Assembly (NCBI GenBank): GCA_017501225.1
Contig: JAFVXH010000018.1
Coordinates: 1-49,339, forward strand
DNA from: Clostridia bacterium
GTDB lineage: Bacteria > Bacillota > Clostridia > Oscillospirales > CAG-272
Length of the DNA stretch: 49,339 nt
Reading direction: 5' to 3'
Shown here: positions 14,816-21,939 of the stretch, piece after piece
Layout: the number at the start of each line of letters is the position of its first letter
How positions within the stretch are numbered: the first letter of the stretch is position 1
The notes under the pieces: model-generated
The model's input: the letters and a program-made list of their open reading frames with translations, nothing else
Told to the model about the DNA's origin: nothing
The model's database searches: none
Made by a program: the position numbers and the translations under genes

Positions 14816-15831
14816 AGGTTGATCATTTTTTCGCAGAGCTCGCGATAGGAGATCCCCACCGCTGCCGCTGCCTGTGGCAACAGGCTCATGGGCGTCATGC
14901 CGGGCAGGGTGTTTGCCTCCAGACACCAAAGCTCCCCCGCCGCATCCAGCAGAAAATCAAAGCGTGCGTATCCGCGAAGGCGAAGGGCGTCAAATCCCTT
15001 TTTGGTGTATGCCTGCGCTTGCTTGGCAATCCCTTCATCCACGGGCGCGGGACAGATCTCGCGCGTGTTTCCCTGATATTTATTTTTGTAGTTGTAAAAG
15101 TCATCCGCGGGAATGATCTCTACCAAGGGAAGTGCTTCACCGTCCAGAATACCGACGGTCAACTCCCTGCCCACGATCTTTTTTTCCACCAGAACGGCAT
15201 CTCCCCAACGGAATGCCTCATCAATTGCCGCATCCAGCTCTTTCTTGGTGTCCGCCATGGAAACACCCACGCTGGAGCCGCAATGACAGGGCTTTACCAC
15301 GGCGGGGACGCCGATGGCTGCAAGGCGCGCGTCAATATCCGCGTCGCCCTTCCTCAAATATACCCACGGGGGTGTCGGGATGCCGGCATCCAGGAACAGC
15401 CGCTTGGCGATGTCCTTATCCATGGCAAGCAGACTCCCCGCATAGCCCGAGCCCGTATAGCGGATGCCGTGCGTATCCAAGGTCGCCTGCAGCTGACCGT
15501 TCTCTCCCATCGATCCGTGAAGCGCTAAGAAGACCTTGTCGGCAAGGGCGCAGATCTCCAGCACGTGAGGACCGATCAGCGCGTCCCCCTGCCCGTACTC
15601 AGCCTTGAGTGCGTCCAGATCGGGCACGGCGGTCGAGATGGTATGGGGAGGATATTTTGTTGTCTGAAACAGCGAAAGCGGATCCTTCCCCTCTGTGCGA
15701 AGCCCGACGTACACGTCCAGCAAGAGCACACGGTGTCCGTTTTCGATCATTGCGTTCGCGATCAAGGTTCCCGAATTGAGGGAAACCTCCCGTTCGGGGG
15801 AATAGCCCCCTGCCAAAACTACAATATTCAA
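14812..15831 (-). CDS. ddl: D-alanine--D-alanine ligase
   Basis: Ddl joins two D-alanines with ATP for peptidoglycan precursors. The 339-residue ATP-grasp protein begins at a TTG codon (AAAGGA site 9 bases upstream) and reads VLAGGYSPEREVSLNSG near its start, FLALHGSMGENG, VVKPCHCGSSVGVS, YNYKNKYQGNT and the C-terminal LEANTLPGMTPMS. The tyrosine in the YNYKNKY region is consistent with a D-Ala-D-Ala rather than D-Ala-D-Lac enzyme. It lies 55 bases downstream of prmC on the same strand. Confidence 0.93.
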   Translation of the reverse strand: MNIVVLAGGYSPEREVSLNSGTLIANAMIENGHRVLLLDVYVGLRTEGKDPLSLFQTTKYPPHTISTAVPDLDALKAEYGQGDALIGPHVLEICALADKVFLALHGSMGENGQLQATLDTHGIRYTGSGYAGSLLAMDKDIAKRLFLDAGIPTPPWVYLRKGDADIDARLAAIGVPAVVKPCHCGSSVGVSMADTKKELDAAIDEAFRWGDAVLVEKKIVGRELTVGILDGEALPLVEIIPADDFYNYKNKYQGNTREICPAPVDEGIAKQAQAYTKKGFDALRLRGYARFDFLLDAAGELWCLEANTLPGMTPMSLLPQAAAAVGISYRELCEKMINL

Positions 15832-15886
15832 GGTTTATGATCCTTTCCAAAAAAGCTCACTCGGTGTCAGTTTATGCAAGCGACGC

Positions 15887-16711
15887 TCACACGGTGCGGC
15901 GCAAAAGCAAGGCGCGCGTGTTGCCGCCAAGATCTCGGAGCACGGAGCAATCCCCAAAGCCTGCAGCGGCGCCGATCTCCTTGACTGTCTCAGCCTGATC
16001 AAAGCCGATCTCAAAGAGGAAAAATCCTCCCTCACGCAGATATTTCGGGAATGCCTGCAAAATGCGTCGGTAAAAGACAAGTCCGTCCTCACCTCCGTCC
16101 AACGCCGCCTGCGGCTCGTGGGCAAGCTCGGGCGCAAGTCCTGCAAGCGTCGCCCGATCAACGTAGGGCGGATTGCAGAGGATGGCATCCAAGGATCCCG
16201 ACGCAATGCTCGGTTCCTCCGTCAAAAGATCGGTACAAACGGAAGAAAAACGGTCCGTAACGCCGTTTCGCTCGGCGTTTTGGATCGCAAGCGAGAGCGT
16301 TGCCTCAAATTTGTCCACCGCCACGGCAGTGGTATCGGGGCGTTCGCACAGCACCGAGATGGCGATACATCCGCTGCCCGTGCAGAAATCCGCAAAGCGC
16401 GCGCCGCGCGGCAATTCGGCAATGGCTCGCTCCACCAAGACCTCGGTGTCCGAGCGCGGGATCAGGCAGTCGGGGGAAACCAAGTAACTCTGGCGGTAAA
16501 ACCACCACTCGCCAAGCAAATATTGCAACGGATAGCGCGCCTCGCGCTTCCCCAATGCCTCCGCCAGGGCGGGTGATTCGTAATCCCGTTCGACGTCTGG
16601 GTGCGACGCCAAGGGGACGCCGCAAAAATGCTCCAAGAGAAGCTTCGCCTCCCACTCGGCGTTCTCGATCCCCGCCTCCTGCAATCGGCGGCAAAGCGTC
16701 AAATAGGTCAT
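15887..16711 (-). CDS. prmC: Release-factor glutamine N5-methyltransferase
   Basis: PrmC methylates the glutamine of the GGQ motif in RF1 and RF2; the RF2 gene is in this window at 42325. The 274-residue protein starts MTYLTLCRRLQEAGIENAEW behind a GAGGAGG site; a frame ten codons longer lacks a better site. The N-terminal helical domain is followed by PLQYLLGEWWFY, LIPRSDTEVLVERAI, FCTGSGCIAISVL, the NPPYV signature and EPQAALDGGEDGLVFYR, all diagnostic. It diverges from the 77-residue protein gene at 16890. Confidence 0.93.
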   Translation of the reverse strand: MTYLTLCRRLQEAGIENAEWEAKLLLEHFCGVPLASHPDVERDYESPALAEALGKREARYPLQYLLGEWWFYRQSYLVSPDCLIPRSDTEVLVERAIAELPRGARFADFCTGSGCIAISVLCERPDTTAVAVDKFEATLSLAIQNAERNGVTDRFSSVCTDLLTEEPSIASGSLDAILCNPPYVDRATLAGLAPELAHEPQAALDGGEDGLVFYRRILQAFPKYLREGGFFLFEIGFDQAETVKEIGAAAGFGDCSVLRDLGGNTRALLLRRTV

Positions 16712-16820
16712 CACAGCTCCTCCTCTCTCGCATTTTTTCATTCATCCCTATCATCTTATCATATTTTATCAAAAAAGAAAATAGATTTTGAAAAAAATCG
16801 AAAAAAATTTGCTTTAGCGC

Positions 16821-16848
16821 TTGCATTTTTCAAAAAGTGTGGTATACT
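16821..16848 (+). promoter_or_regulatory. Sigma-70 promoter for the small membrane protein at 16890
   Basis: TTGCAT (16821-16826), 16-base spacer, TATACT (16843-16848), the latter preceded by TGG as in an extended -10 box. Confidence 0.7.
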
Positions 16849-16889
16849 GTAAAATAGAGATATATCAAAAAAAGCCAAGGAGGCACAAG

Positions 16890-17123
16890 ATGGAACAAAC
16901 AAACGAAAAAAGAAGCTATACCGTTTTGAAGGTCATCGGCATTATTCTGCTGGTTGCTGCCGCTTGCTTTATCGGCTATAAGATCTACCAGAAGGTGAAA
17001 GCAAACAAGCAAAAGAAGCTCAAGGAGGCAGAGGAGCTTGCCCTTCTCGAGGAGTTCGAGGAGAATTCCTACGACGCATCCGCGGACGAGGTTCTTGCAA
17101 ACCCCGAGGCAATCGAGGCATAA
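16890..17123 (+). CDS. Small single-pass membrane protein with acidic tail
   Basis: This 77-residue protein starts MEQTNEKRSYTVLKVIGIIL behind AAGGAGG. One membrane helix (about 12-32) is followed by a Lys-rich stretch (KVKANKQKKLKEAEE) and an acidic C-terminus (EEFEENSYDASADEVLANPE). It has its own promoter and terminator. The layout recalls the protein at 11700-11870, which suggests a small paralogous or convergent group. The function is unknown. Confidence 0.78.
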   Translation: MEQTNEKRSYTVLKVIGIILLVAAACFIGYKIYQKVKANKQKKLKEAEELALLEEFEENSYDASADEVLANPEAIEA

Positions 17124-17132
17124 AAAACCGTC

Positions 17133-17169
17133 ACAGCTTTCCCGTTCCTTTGCGGGAAAGCTGTTTTTT
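17133..17169 (+). terminator. Intrinsic terminator before rbfA
   Basis: Stem ACAGCTTTCCCG (17133-17144) pairs with 17153-17164, followed by TTTTTG. RbfA would need its own start signal or read-through; none stands out in the 35 bases between. Confidence 0.88.
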
Positions 17170-17204
17170 GAGAACACTCAGGCACAAAACAGAAAGGAAT
17201 TTTC

Positions 17205-17579
17205 ATGGCAAATTACAGACGTGGAAGAATCAACGACGAAATTCAGAGGGAGATGACCTCCATTCTTCGCAAGGTCAAGGACCCTCGCGTCAGCGACGCA
17301 TTCATCAGTATCACCGCGGCAGACTGCACGGGGGATCTCAAATACGCAAAGATCTATTATTCCGCACTCAGCGGCGAACCCAAGGAGATCGCGAAGGGAC
17401 TCAAGGCGGCAAGCGGCTTTATCCGCCGCGAGCTTGCGCACTCGCTCAATCTCCGCATCACGCCCGAATTGACCTTTATCCCCGACAATTCCATCGCATA
17501 CGGCGCACACATCTCCGCGATCCTGAACAGCCTCGACATCACCCCCGAGGAGGATGAGGATGCCGAGGAAGGAGAATAA
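17205..17579 (+). CDS. rbfA: 30S ribosome-binding factor A
   Basis: RbfA binds the immature 30S subunit near the 5' end of 16S rRNA and helps its late maturation. The 124-residue protein starts MANYRRGRINDEIQREMTSI and has the KH-like core with KDPRVSDAFISITAADCTGD, KYAKIYYSAL and LRITPELTFIPDNSIAYG, then an acidic tail (EEDEDAEEGE). The AAAGGA site lies 7 bases upstream. It is away from its usual nusA-infB neighbours, which are not in this window. Confidence 0.94.
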   Translation: MANYRRGRINDEIQREMTSILRKVKDPRVSDAFISITAADCTGDLKYAKIYYSALSGEPKEIAKGLKAASGFIRRELAHSLNLRITPELTFIPDNSIAYGAHISAILNSLDITPEEDEDAEEGE

Positions 17580-17595
17580 CGGGAGGTCCATCCTC

Positions 17596-17635
17596 AAAAA
17601 AGACCTGCACACTGATCAGTGTGCAGGTCTTTTTT
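17596..17635 (+). terminator. Intrinsic terminator after rbfA
   Basis: A perfect 40-base palindrome with A6 on its left and T6 on its right; the stem contains GACCTGCACACTGA. It can act on both strands. Confidence 0.9.
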
Positions 17636-17676
17636 AACCCTCTCAGGAATATTTTTCCATTTTCCGATTTTCATTT

Positions 17677-17705
17677 GAATAAAACCCCGCTCCTTGGGGA
17701 ATGCT
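17677..17705 (+). promoter_or_regulatory. Sigma-F-type promoter for spoIIR
   Basis: GAATA (17677-17681), a 15-base spacer, then GGGAATGCT (17697-17705), fitting the forespore sigma-F pattern GNATA, about 15 bases, GGNNANNNT. In B. subtilis spoIIR is a sigma-F gene, so position and target agree. No sigma-70 promoter is apparent here. Confidence 0.65.
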
Positions 17706-17740
17706 GATGACATCCACAAAAAATGAAAAGGAGAGATCAA

Positions 17741-18349
17741 ATGAAAACCAAACACTTACTTATTCTGTGCTTTTCGCTTTGTACGGTGCTGCTGTTTGTA
17801 GGGCTGTTCCCCGTTCACGGGGAGCAGGAGGTCTACGACACCGTCATCCGCCTGCACGTGCTTGCCAACTCGGACAGCGAGGAGGATCAGGCACTCAAAC
17901 TGAAGGTGCGGGACGCCGTCCTGGAGGTCACCAATCCCCTGCTCGTCGGATGCAGTGCGCAGAGCGAGGCAAAGAAAATTTTAGAGGCGAATCTGCAGAC
18001 CGTCGAAGATGCGGCGCAGAGCGTTGTGAGGGCGCACGGGCGGAGCGATGCCGTTTCGATCCTGCTCGACCTTGAGGAATACCCGACGCGCGATTACGAC
18101 AGCTTTTGCTTCCCCGCGGGAGAGTATCTTTCCATGCGTGTCTGCATCGGCGACGCGGCGGGACAAAACTGGTGGTGCTGTCTGTTCCCTCCCCTGTGTG
18201 TCGGCTCTGCGAGCGTTTCGGACGAGGATGCCGAGGATGCCTTTATCTCGGTCGGCTTTACGCCCTCGCAATACAAGATCATCACCGAAACCGAGCGTCC
18301 CGTCTACCGCGCACGCTTCAAGATCCTCGAAATTCTGTTTGGAAGATAA
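17741..18349 (+). CDS. spoIIR: Stage II sporulation protein R
   Basis: SpoIIR is made in the forespore under sigma-F and secreted to the intermembrane space, where it triggers SpoIIGA to process pro-sigma-E in the mother cell. The 202-residue protein starts MKTKHLLILCFSLCTVLLFV, an export signal (about 1-27), followed by the hallmark VIRLHVLANSDSEEDQALKL, FPAGEYLSMRVCIGDAAGQN and WWCCLFPPLCVGS. The start at 17741 has AAAGGAGA. A terminator follows directly. Its presence is strong evidence of an endospore programme. Confidence 0.95.
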   Translation: MKTKHLLILCFSLCTVLLFVGLFPVHGEQEVYDTVIRLHVLANSDSEEDQALKLKVRDAVLEVTNPLLVGCSAQSEAKKILEANLQTVEDAAQSVVRAHGRSDAVSILLDLEEYPTRDYDSFCFPAGEYLSMRVCIGDAAGQNWWCCLFPPLCVGSASVSDEDAEDAFISVGFTPSQYKIITETERPVYRARFKILEILFGR

Positions 18350-18352
18350 CAA

Positions 18353-18393
18353 AAACCGCATCGGTTTGCCTATGCATTCCGATGCGGTTTTAT
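18353..18393. terminator. Terminator between spoIIR and the GTPase gene
   Basis: Stem AAACCGCATCGG (18353-18364) with 18379-18390; T-runs on both sides allow use from either strand. Confidence 0.85.
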
Positions 18394-18394
18394 C

Positions 18395-19342
18395 TTAATA
18401 AAAGGTTGCGACCTCTTGTGCGGGGGCTACGGCAAAATCCGTTCCCGTTACGTAAACGACGGGTCCCGGTCCCCGATAAAGCTTGTGCTTTTCCAGCTTG
18501 ATCTTGCCCGTTACGGTCACCCAATCTCTGGTCTTGAGCGTGGTGGGCGCGTCAAAGATGCAGACCAGGGGCTGATATGCGATATCGTCGGCACAGCAGG
18601 TCATGACGTGTCTGCCTGCAAGCACGGTTTTATCCCCGATCGAAGCGTCACGCGCAACGATCCCCTTGAAGCGAACCGTCTTTCCGTTGTATTTTTTCAT
18701 TTCCTCGGAGAGATCGCGATAGAAGATCGCGTAGTCCTCGTCCTTGATCTCCACGATCTCCGCGTCCAGATCAAAGGGCAACGGATCCTCGATCTCGTCA
18801 TACTCGACGTGCCCGTCCGGGTAATCGTAGGTGATCGCCGCGCGACGCGAGATGCCTCTGACGACCTTGTGGATCTCCTCCTTGTCAATCTTGCTTGGCG
18901 TGCGGTTGAGGACCAGCATCTCGCAGTTGAGAAGCTTGTCCACCATCAATTGACGCATGTTGGCGTTGTAGGACAGGAAGGTGTTGGCATCCGCAAACAT
19001 CATCTCCTGATAGATCGCCCAGCTGTCGGGAAGATTTTCATAGAGCGTTTGCAGCATCCACATACCGTTATATTCGATGATAACACGGTCGATGCGATGC
19101 TCCTTGGACAGAGCAGTCAGGTGCTCCTTGGTCAGCTCCTCCTCGGAGTCGATGGTCTTCAGATAAATATTCTTGCCGTAAAAGCGGGAAAGATCGAATT
19201 CATCGACGCCCTCCTCGCATTGCAGAATGAGCGTTTTTTCACCGGAATTGAACTTTTTGTCCTCCATGGACTCCTGAATGATGTGCGTTTTTCCGCCCTC
19301 GAGGAAGCCCGTGAACAGATAAACCGGAATTTTTGCTGCCAT
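18395..19342 (-). CDS. CobW/G3E-type GTPase with C-terminal TIGR03943-like domain
   Basis: This 315-residue protein starts MAAKIPVYLFTGFLEGGKTH, giving the P-loop GFLEGGKT (about 12-19). The usual CxCC metal motif of metallochaperones is not evident. IEYNGMWMLQTLYENLPDSW fills the switch region. From about residue 215 the protein resembles the C-terminal domain of TIGR03943/YcgQ-type proteins (GIVARDASIGDKTVLAGRHV and MTCCADDIAYQPLVC). YcgQ partners act in zinc-related or permease systems, so a metal-trafficking role is plausible. It follows the other CobW gene by 12 bases and shares its transcript. Confidence 0.82.
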   Translation of the reverse strand: MAAKIPVYLFTGFLEGGKTHIIQESMEDKKFNSGEKTLILQCEEGVDEFDLSRFYGKNIYLKTIDSEEELTKEHLTALSKEHRIDRVIIEYNGMWMLQTLYENLPDSWAIYQEMMFADANTFLSYNANMRQLMVDKLLNCEMLVLNRTPSKIDKEEIHKVVRGISRRAAITYDYPDGHVEYDEIEDPLPFDLDAEIVEIKDEDYAIFYRDLSEEMKKYNGKTVRFKGIVARDASIGDKTVLAGRHVMTCCADDIAYQPLVCIFDAPTTLKTRDWVTVTGKIKLEKHKLYRGPGPVVYVTGTDFAVAPAQEVATFY

Positions 19343-19354
19343 GCTCCTGCCCCC

Positions 19355-20533
19355 TTATGCTTCCTTGACGCCGAACAGATCTGCTACGGCATGGCGATTC
19401 AGGTTCGCACCAATGACGCAAATTCTGCCGATCACGCCGGCGCTGCCAACGCGAATGTCCGCCTTGCCGGGGATATAGTCAAAGTGCAGCCATGCGCCGC
19501 ATGCGCACTCCACGATTCCTTTGGCGCGCAGGATGACGCCGAATTCTTTTTCCTCGGGCAGACGCTCCAGAATGGCTTGCAGCTCGTCCTTGGTGAATTT
19601 CTTTGTGGTTTCCACACCCCAGCTTGCAAAGACCTCGTCCGCATGATGGTGATGATGCTCGCCATGCCCGTGATGGTGGCACGCGCAGCTCTCGTCATCG
19701 CACTCCTCGCCGTCGTGGTGATGGTGGTGATGGTGATGATGCTCCTCGTGTTCGTGATGGTGGCATGCACAATTCTCGTCATCGCACTCCTCGCCGTCGT
19801 GGTGATGGTGATGCTCCTCGTGCTCGTGATGGTGGCACGCACAATTCTCGTCGTCACACTCCTCACCGTCGTGGTGATGGTGGTGATGGTGATGATGCTC
19901 TGCCTCATTTGCAAGACGCGCGAGCTCCTCCTCAATGGTGTCGCGGCGCTCCATAGCACAAAGCAGCTGCGCGCCGTCCAGCTTGTCCCAAGGCGTGGTC
20001 ACGATGGTAGCGGTGGGGTTTTGCGTGCGCAGCAGCTCTACCGTCTGCGCAATCTTTTCCTCGCTGGCGTCCTGCGTGTGAGAAAGCACGATGCAGCCCG
20101 CGTGGTGGATCTGGTCATTGAAGAACTCACCGAAGTTCTTCATATACATTTTGCATTTCTGCACGTCCGCAACCGTGGCAAAGCCGTTGAGGACAACGTT
20201 TTCGTTGGCAACTCCCTGCACGGCTCTGATGATATCGGAGAGCTTGCCGACTCCCGAGGGCTCGATCAGAATACGGTCGGGCGCGTACTCGTCCAGCACC
20301 TTTGCCAGTGCCTTGCCGAAGTCTCCCACCAGAGAGCAGCAAATGCAGCCGCTGTTCATCTCGGTGATCTCGATGCCCGCGTCCTGCAAAAATCCGCCGT
20401 CAATGCCGATCTCGCCAAACTCGTTCTCGATCAGGACGAGCTTTTCACCCGCATACGCTTCGCCCAGCAGCTTTTTGATGAGCGTGGTCTTGCCTGCGCC
20501 CAGAAAGCCCGAAAAAATATCAATCTTTGTCAT
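19355..20533 (-). CDS. CobW-family GTP-binding metallochaperone with triplicated His/Cys repeat
   Basis: This 392-residue protein starts MTKIDIFSGFLGAGKTTLIK. It has the P-loop GFLGAGKTT (about 9-17), ENEFGEIGIDGGFL, the conserved metal site SGCICCS (about 61-67), and IEPSGVGKLSDII. A long insert (about 213-300) holds three near-identical repeats of DGEECDDENCACHHHEHEE, each followed by a His run, giving more than 45 His and nine Cys. The CobW C-terminal domain follows (ILRAKGIVECACGAWLHFDY). Family members deliver zinc, cobalt or nickel to target proteins; the insert looks like a metal store. The metal is not known. No promoter fits between it and the tRNA-Thr terminator. Confidence 0.9.
   Translation of the reverse strand: MTKIDIFSGFLGAGKTTLIKKLLGEAYAGEKLVLIENEFGEIGIDGGFLQDAGIEITEMNSGCICCSLVGDFGKALAKVLDEYAPDRILIEPSGVGKLSDIIRAVQGVANENVVLNGFATVADVQKCKMYMKNFGEFFNDQIHHAGCIVLSHTQDASEEKIAQTVELLRTQNPTATIVTTPWDKLDGAQLLCAMERRDTIEEELARLANEAEHHHHHHHHHDGEECDDENCACHHHEHEEHHHHHDGEECDDENCACHHHEHEEHHHHHHHHHDGEECDDESCACHHHGHGEHHHHHADEVFASWGVETTKKFTKDELQAILERLPEEKEFGVILRAKGIVECACGAWLHFDYIPGKADIRVGSAGVIGRICVIGANLNRHAVADLFGVKEA
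19634..19898. repeat. Tandem in-gene DNA repeat coding the His/Cys modules
   Basis: Three copies of a unit of about 70-90 bp, each with a CTCGCCGTCGTGGTGATGGT-like core on the plus strand (the last has CTCACC), nearly identical at the DNA level. High identity of codons between copies suggests recent duplication, and the unit number may vary between strains. Confidence 0.8.
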
Positions 20534-20568
20534 TTCGATCCCCTACTTTTCAAAAATATCGTTGCTAC

Positions 20569-20617
20569 AAAAAAGCACGGCAGTGCGACAACCGACACGG
20601 CTGTCGGCACTGCCGAC
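20569..20617 (-). terminator. Intrinsic terminator after tRNA-Thr
   Basis: On the minus strand GGCAGTGC (about 20607-20614) pairs with GCACTGCC (about 20579-20586), with an inner stem CCGACA/TGTCGG, then GTG and a run of six T (after a C). Two alternative inner pairings are possible. Confidence 0.8.
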
Positions 20618-20618
20618 T

Positions 20619-20694
20619 TGGAGCTGGTGAAAGGACTCGAACCTTCGACCTGCTGATTACGAATCAGCTGCACTACCGACTGTGCTACACCAGC
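20619..20694 (-). tRNA. tRNA-Thr (anticodon CGT)
   Basis: The minus strand folds as a full cloverleaf: acceptor GCTGGTG with CACCAGC, anticodon stem GCTGA/TCAGC with loop TTCGTAA (anticodon CGT, reading ACG), T-arm loop TTCGAGT, and a genome-encoded CCA at 20619-20621. G1-C72 and C2-G71 agree with threonyl identity. Its own consensus promoter lies just upstream. Confidence 0.95.
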
Positions 20695-20728
20695 ATATGG
20701 GACTGTCACTTTTTTTTGCAACGGATAT

Positions 20729-20757
20729 ATTATACCGAAAAAAATCCGATTTGTCAA
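20729..20757 (-). promoter_or_regulatory. Consensus sigma-70 promoter for tRNA-Thr
   Basis: On the minus strand TTGACA (20752-20757), 17 bases, TATAAT (20729-20734), about 35 bases before the tRNA 5' end. Confidence 0.9.
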
Positions 20758-20839
20758 CCTCTTTTTTAATAAATATACGCAAGTTTTTTGTTTTTATCGG
20801 TCAAGCCCACACTTTTTTGCAAAAAATGCAGATTTTTCC

Positions 20840-20868
20840 TTGACAACCTAACCTGTTTTGTATATAAT
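20840..20868 (+). promoter_or_regulatory. Consensus sigma-70 promoter for the Fur-family gene
   Basis: TTGACA (20840-20845), 17 bases, TATAAT (20863-20868). Confidence 0.9.
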
Positions 20869-20872
20869 GGAA

Positions 20873-20887
20873 TTAGAATTATTCTAT
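20873..20887 (+). promoter_or_regulatory. PerR/Fur-type operator
   Basis: TTAGAAT-T-ATTCTAT is a 7-1-7 inverted repeat close to the PerR box TTATAAT-N-ATTATAA. It covers the expected transcription start, 5 bases after the -10 box, as in autorepressed perR genes. Confidence 0.7.
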
Positions 20888-20902
20888 TTCTTGGAGGATG
20901 CC

Positions 20903-21265
20903 ATGACAAAGCAACGTGAATTGATCCTTTCCATTTTAAAGCAGAGTGACCGCCATCTGACCGCCGACGAGATCTTCTTTTTGGCAAAGCTCAAAATGCC
21001 CAGCATTGCGATGGCAACCATCTACAACAACCTCAATGCGCTGGACGAGGCGGGCGTCATTCACCGTCTGCACATCGACGGCGTTGCGGACTGCTTTGAC
21101 AAGCTGACCGAGCCCCACGATCACCTGCTCTGCACGCATTGCGGACGCATCCGTGACGTACGGCTCCCCTCCGTGCGCCCCGCGATCGAGGGCGACATCG
21201 GCACTCCCTTCTCAGAGTACGAGCTGGTCGTACACTATACCTGCCCCGAGTGCGCGAGGAAGTGA
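20903..21265 (+). CDS. Fur-family transcriptional regulator, PerR-like
   Basis: This 120-residue repressor starts MTKQRELILSILKQSDRHLT behind GGAGG; the longer frame from 20858 would start in the promoter. The winged-helix part (PSIAMATIYNNLNALDEAGV) is followed by the metal-binding half with EPHDHLLCTHCGRIRDV and a terminal YTCPECARK, giving the four structural-zinc Cys (C77, C80, C114, C117) and His72/His74 of the regulatory site. The zinc Cys and the PerR-type operator over its promoter point to PerR (peroxide/iron sensing) more than Fur or Zur, but this is not certain. It may share a transcript with the gene at 21274. Confidence 0.88.
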   Translation: MTKQRELILSILKQSDRHLTADEIFFLAKLKMPSIAMATIYNNLNALDEAGVIHRLHIDGVADCFDKLTEPHDHLLCTHCGRIRDVRLPSVRPAIEGDIGTPFSEYELVVHYTCPECARK

Positions 21266-21273
21266 GCGACGGA

Positions 21274-21885
21274 ATGGAAAAACGTAGCTATTCCTTTGCA
21301 AATGAGGCATGGAAGCAAGAGCTGACGCAGGCATACTCCTTCCGTTTTACCGAAACCCCCGATTTTAAGCAAAAATCCGATCACATTGCCATCGGTGCGA
21401 ATTCCGATCACAGAGAAGGCTTTGATAATATTACCCTGTTGACCAAGGAGGTCTACTCTGCCGGCGCAAAGGCAACGCTTCACTGTCAATTCGAGGATCT
21501 CGGATGCCCCGAGATCATCATTGCAAAGCAGCCCGAGCTCTGCTCGGACGGTGCCGTTCGATACGGCGAGTGCTTTGAGGTCGTGCTTTGGAAAAACGGT
21601 GTCAACGTCTGGCGTCACTTCTATGACAAAGAAAACGGTTGCAGCTGGCACAAGCGTTTGGGTCTGAGAATGCCCGTAGAGGAACACAAAATGCACGAAT
21701 TGACCATGACGATCACGGAAGGTCACATCATCTTCACCATCGACGGTGTCCGTGCCCTGCTTCGGGTGGAGGATCTGTTCGAGCGCTTCTACTTTGGAGT
21801 CAGCGCCTGCGAGGGCATCGTCCGCCTGTATGATTTTTGCATCGAGGATGCAACGGAGCTCCCGGACCCCTCTCAAAACGAATAA
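21274..21885 (+). CDS. Beta-rich protein, possibly concanavalin-like fold, function unknown
   Basis: This 203-residue protein starts MEKRSYSFANEAWKQELTQA, 8 bases after the Fur-family gene, with a weak ribosome site inside that gene's end. It lacks a signal peptide and membrane segments. The body alternates short hydrophobic strands (GYCFEVVLWKNG-like pattern, FERFYFGVSACEGIVRLYDF near the end), as in lectin/glucanase-like jelly rolls. I cannot name the family. If it shares the PerR-like promoter it would be under the same repressor. A strong bidirectional terminator follows. Confidence 0.72.
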   Translation: MEKRSYSFANEAWKQELTQAYSFRFTETPDFKQKSDHIAIGANSDHREGFDNITLLTKEVYSAGAKATLHCQFEDLGCPEIIIAKQPELCSDGAVRYGECFEVVLWKNGVNVWRHFYDKENGCSWHKRLGLRMPVEEHKMHELTMTITEGHIIFTIDGVRALLRVEDLFERFYFGVSACEGIVRLYDFCIEDATELPDPSQNE

Positions 21886-21887
21886 AG

Positions 21888-21927
21888 AAAGAGATGGGAT
21901 CCCTCAAACGAGGGATCCCATCTCTTT
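21888..21927. terminator. Bidirectional terminator between 21885 and glyS
   Basis: An 18-bp stem (21888-21905 with 21910-21927), AAAC loop, ending in CTCTTTGATTT on one side and CTTTCTTTATT on the other. Confidence 0.9.
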
Positions 21928-21939
21928 GATTTCGTTCGA

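Noticed and set aside
18416..20656. 746-codon plus-strand frame opposite the two CobW genes
   Set aside because: It spans two clear GTPase genes and the tRNA on the other strand; its sequence is a reflection of their codon use.
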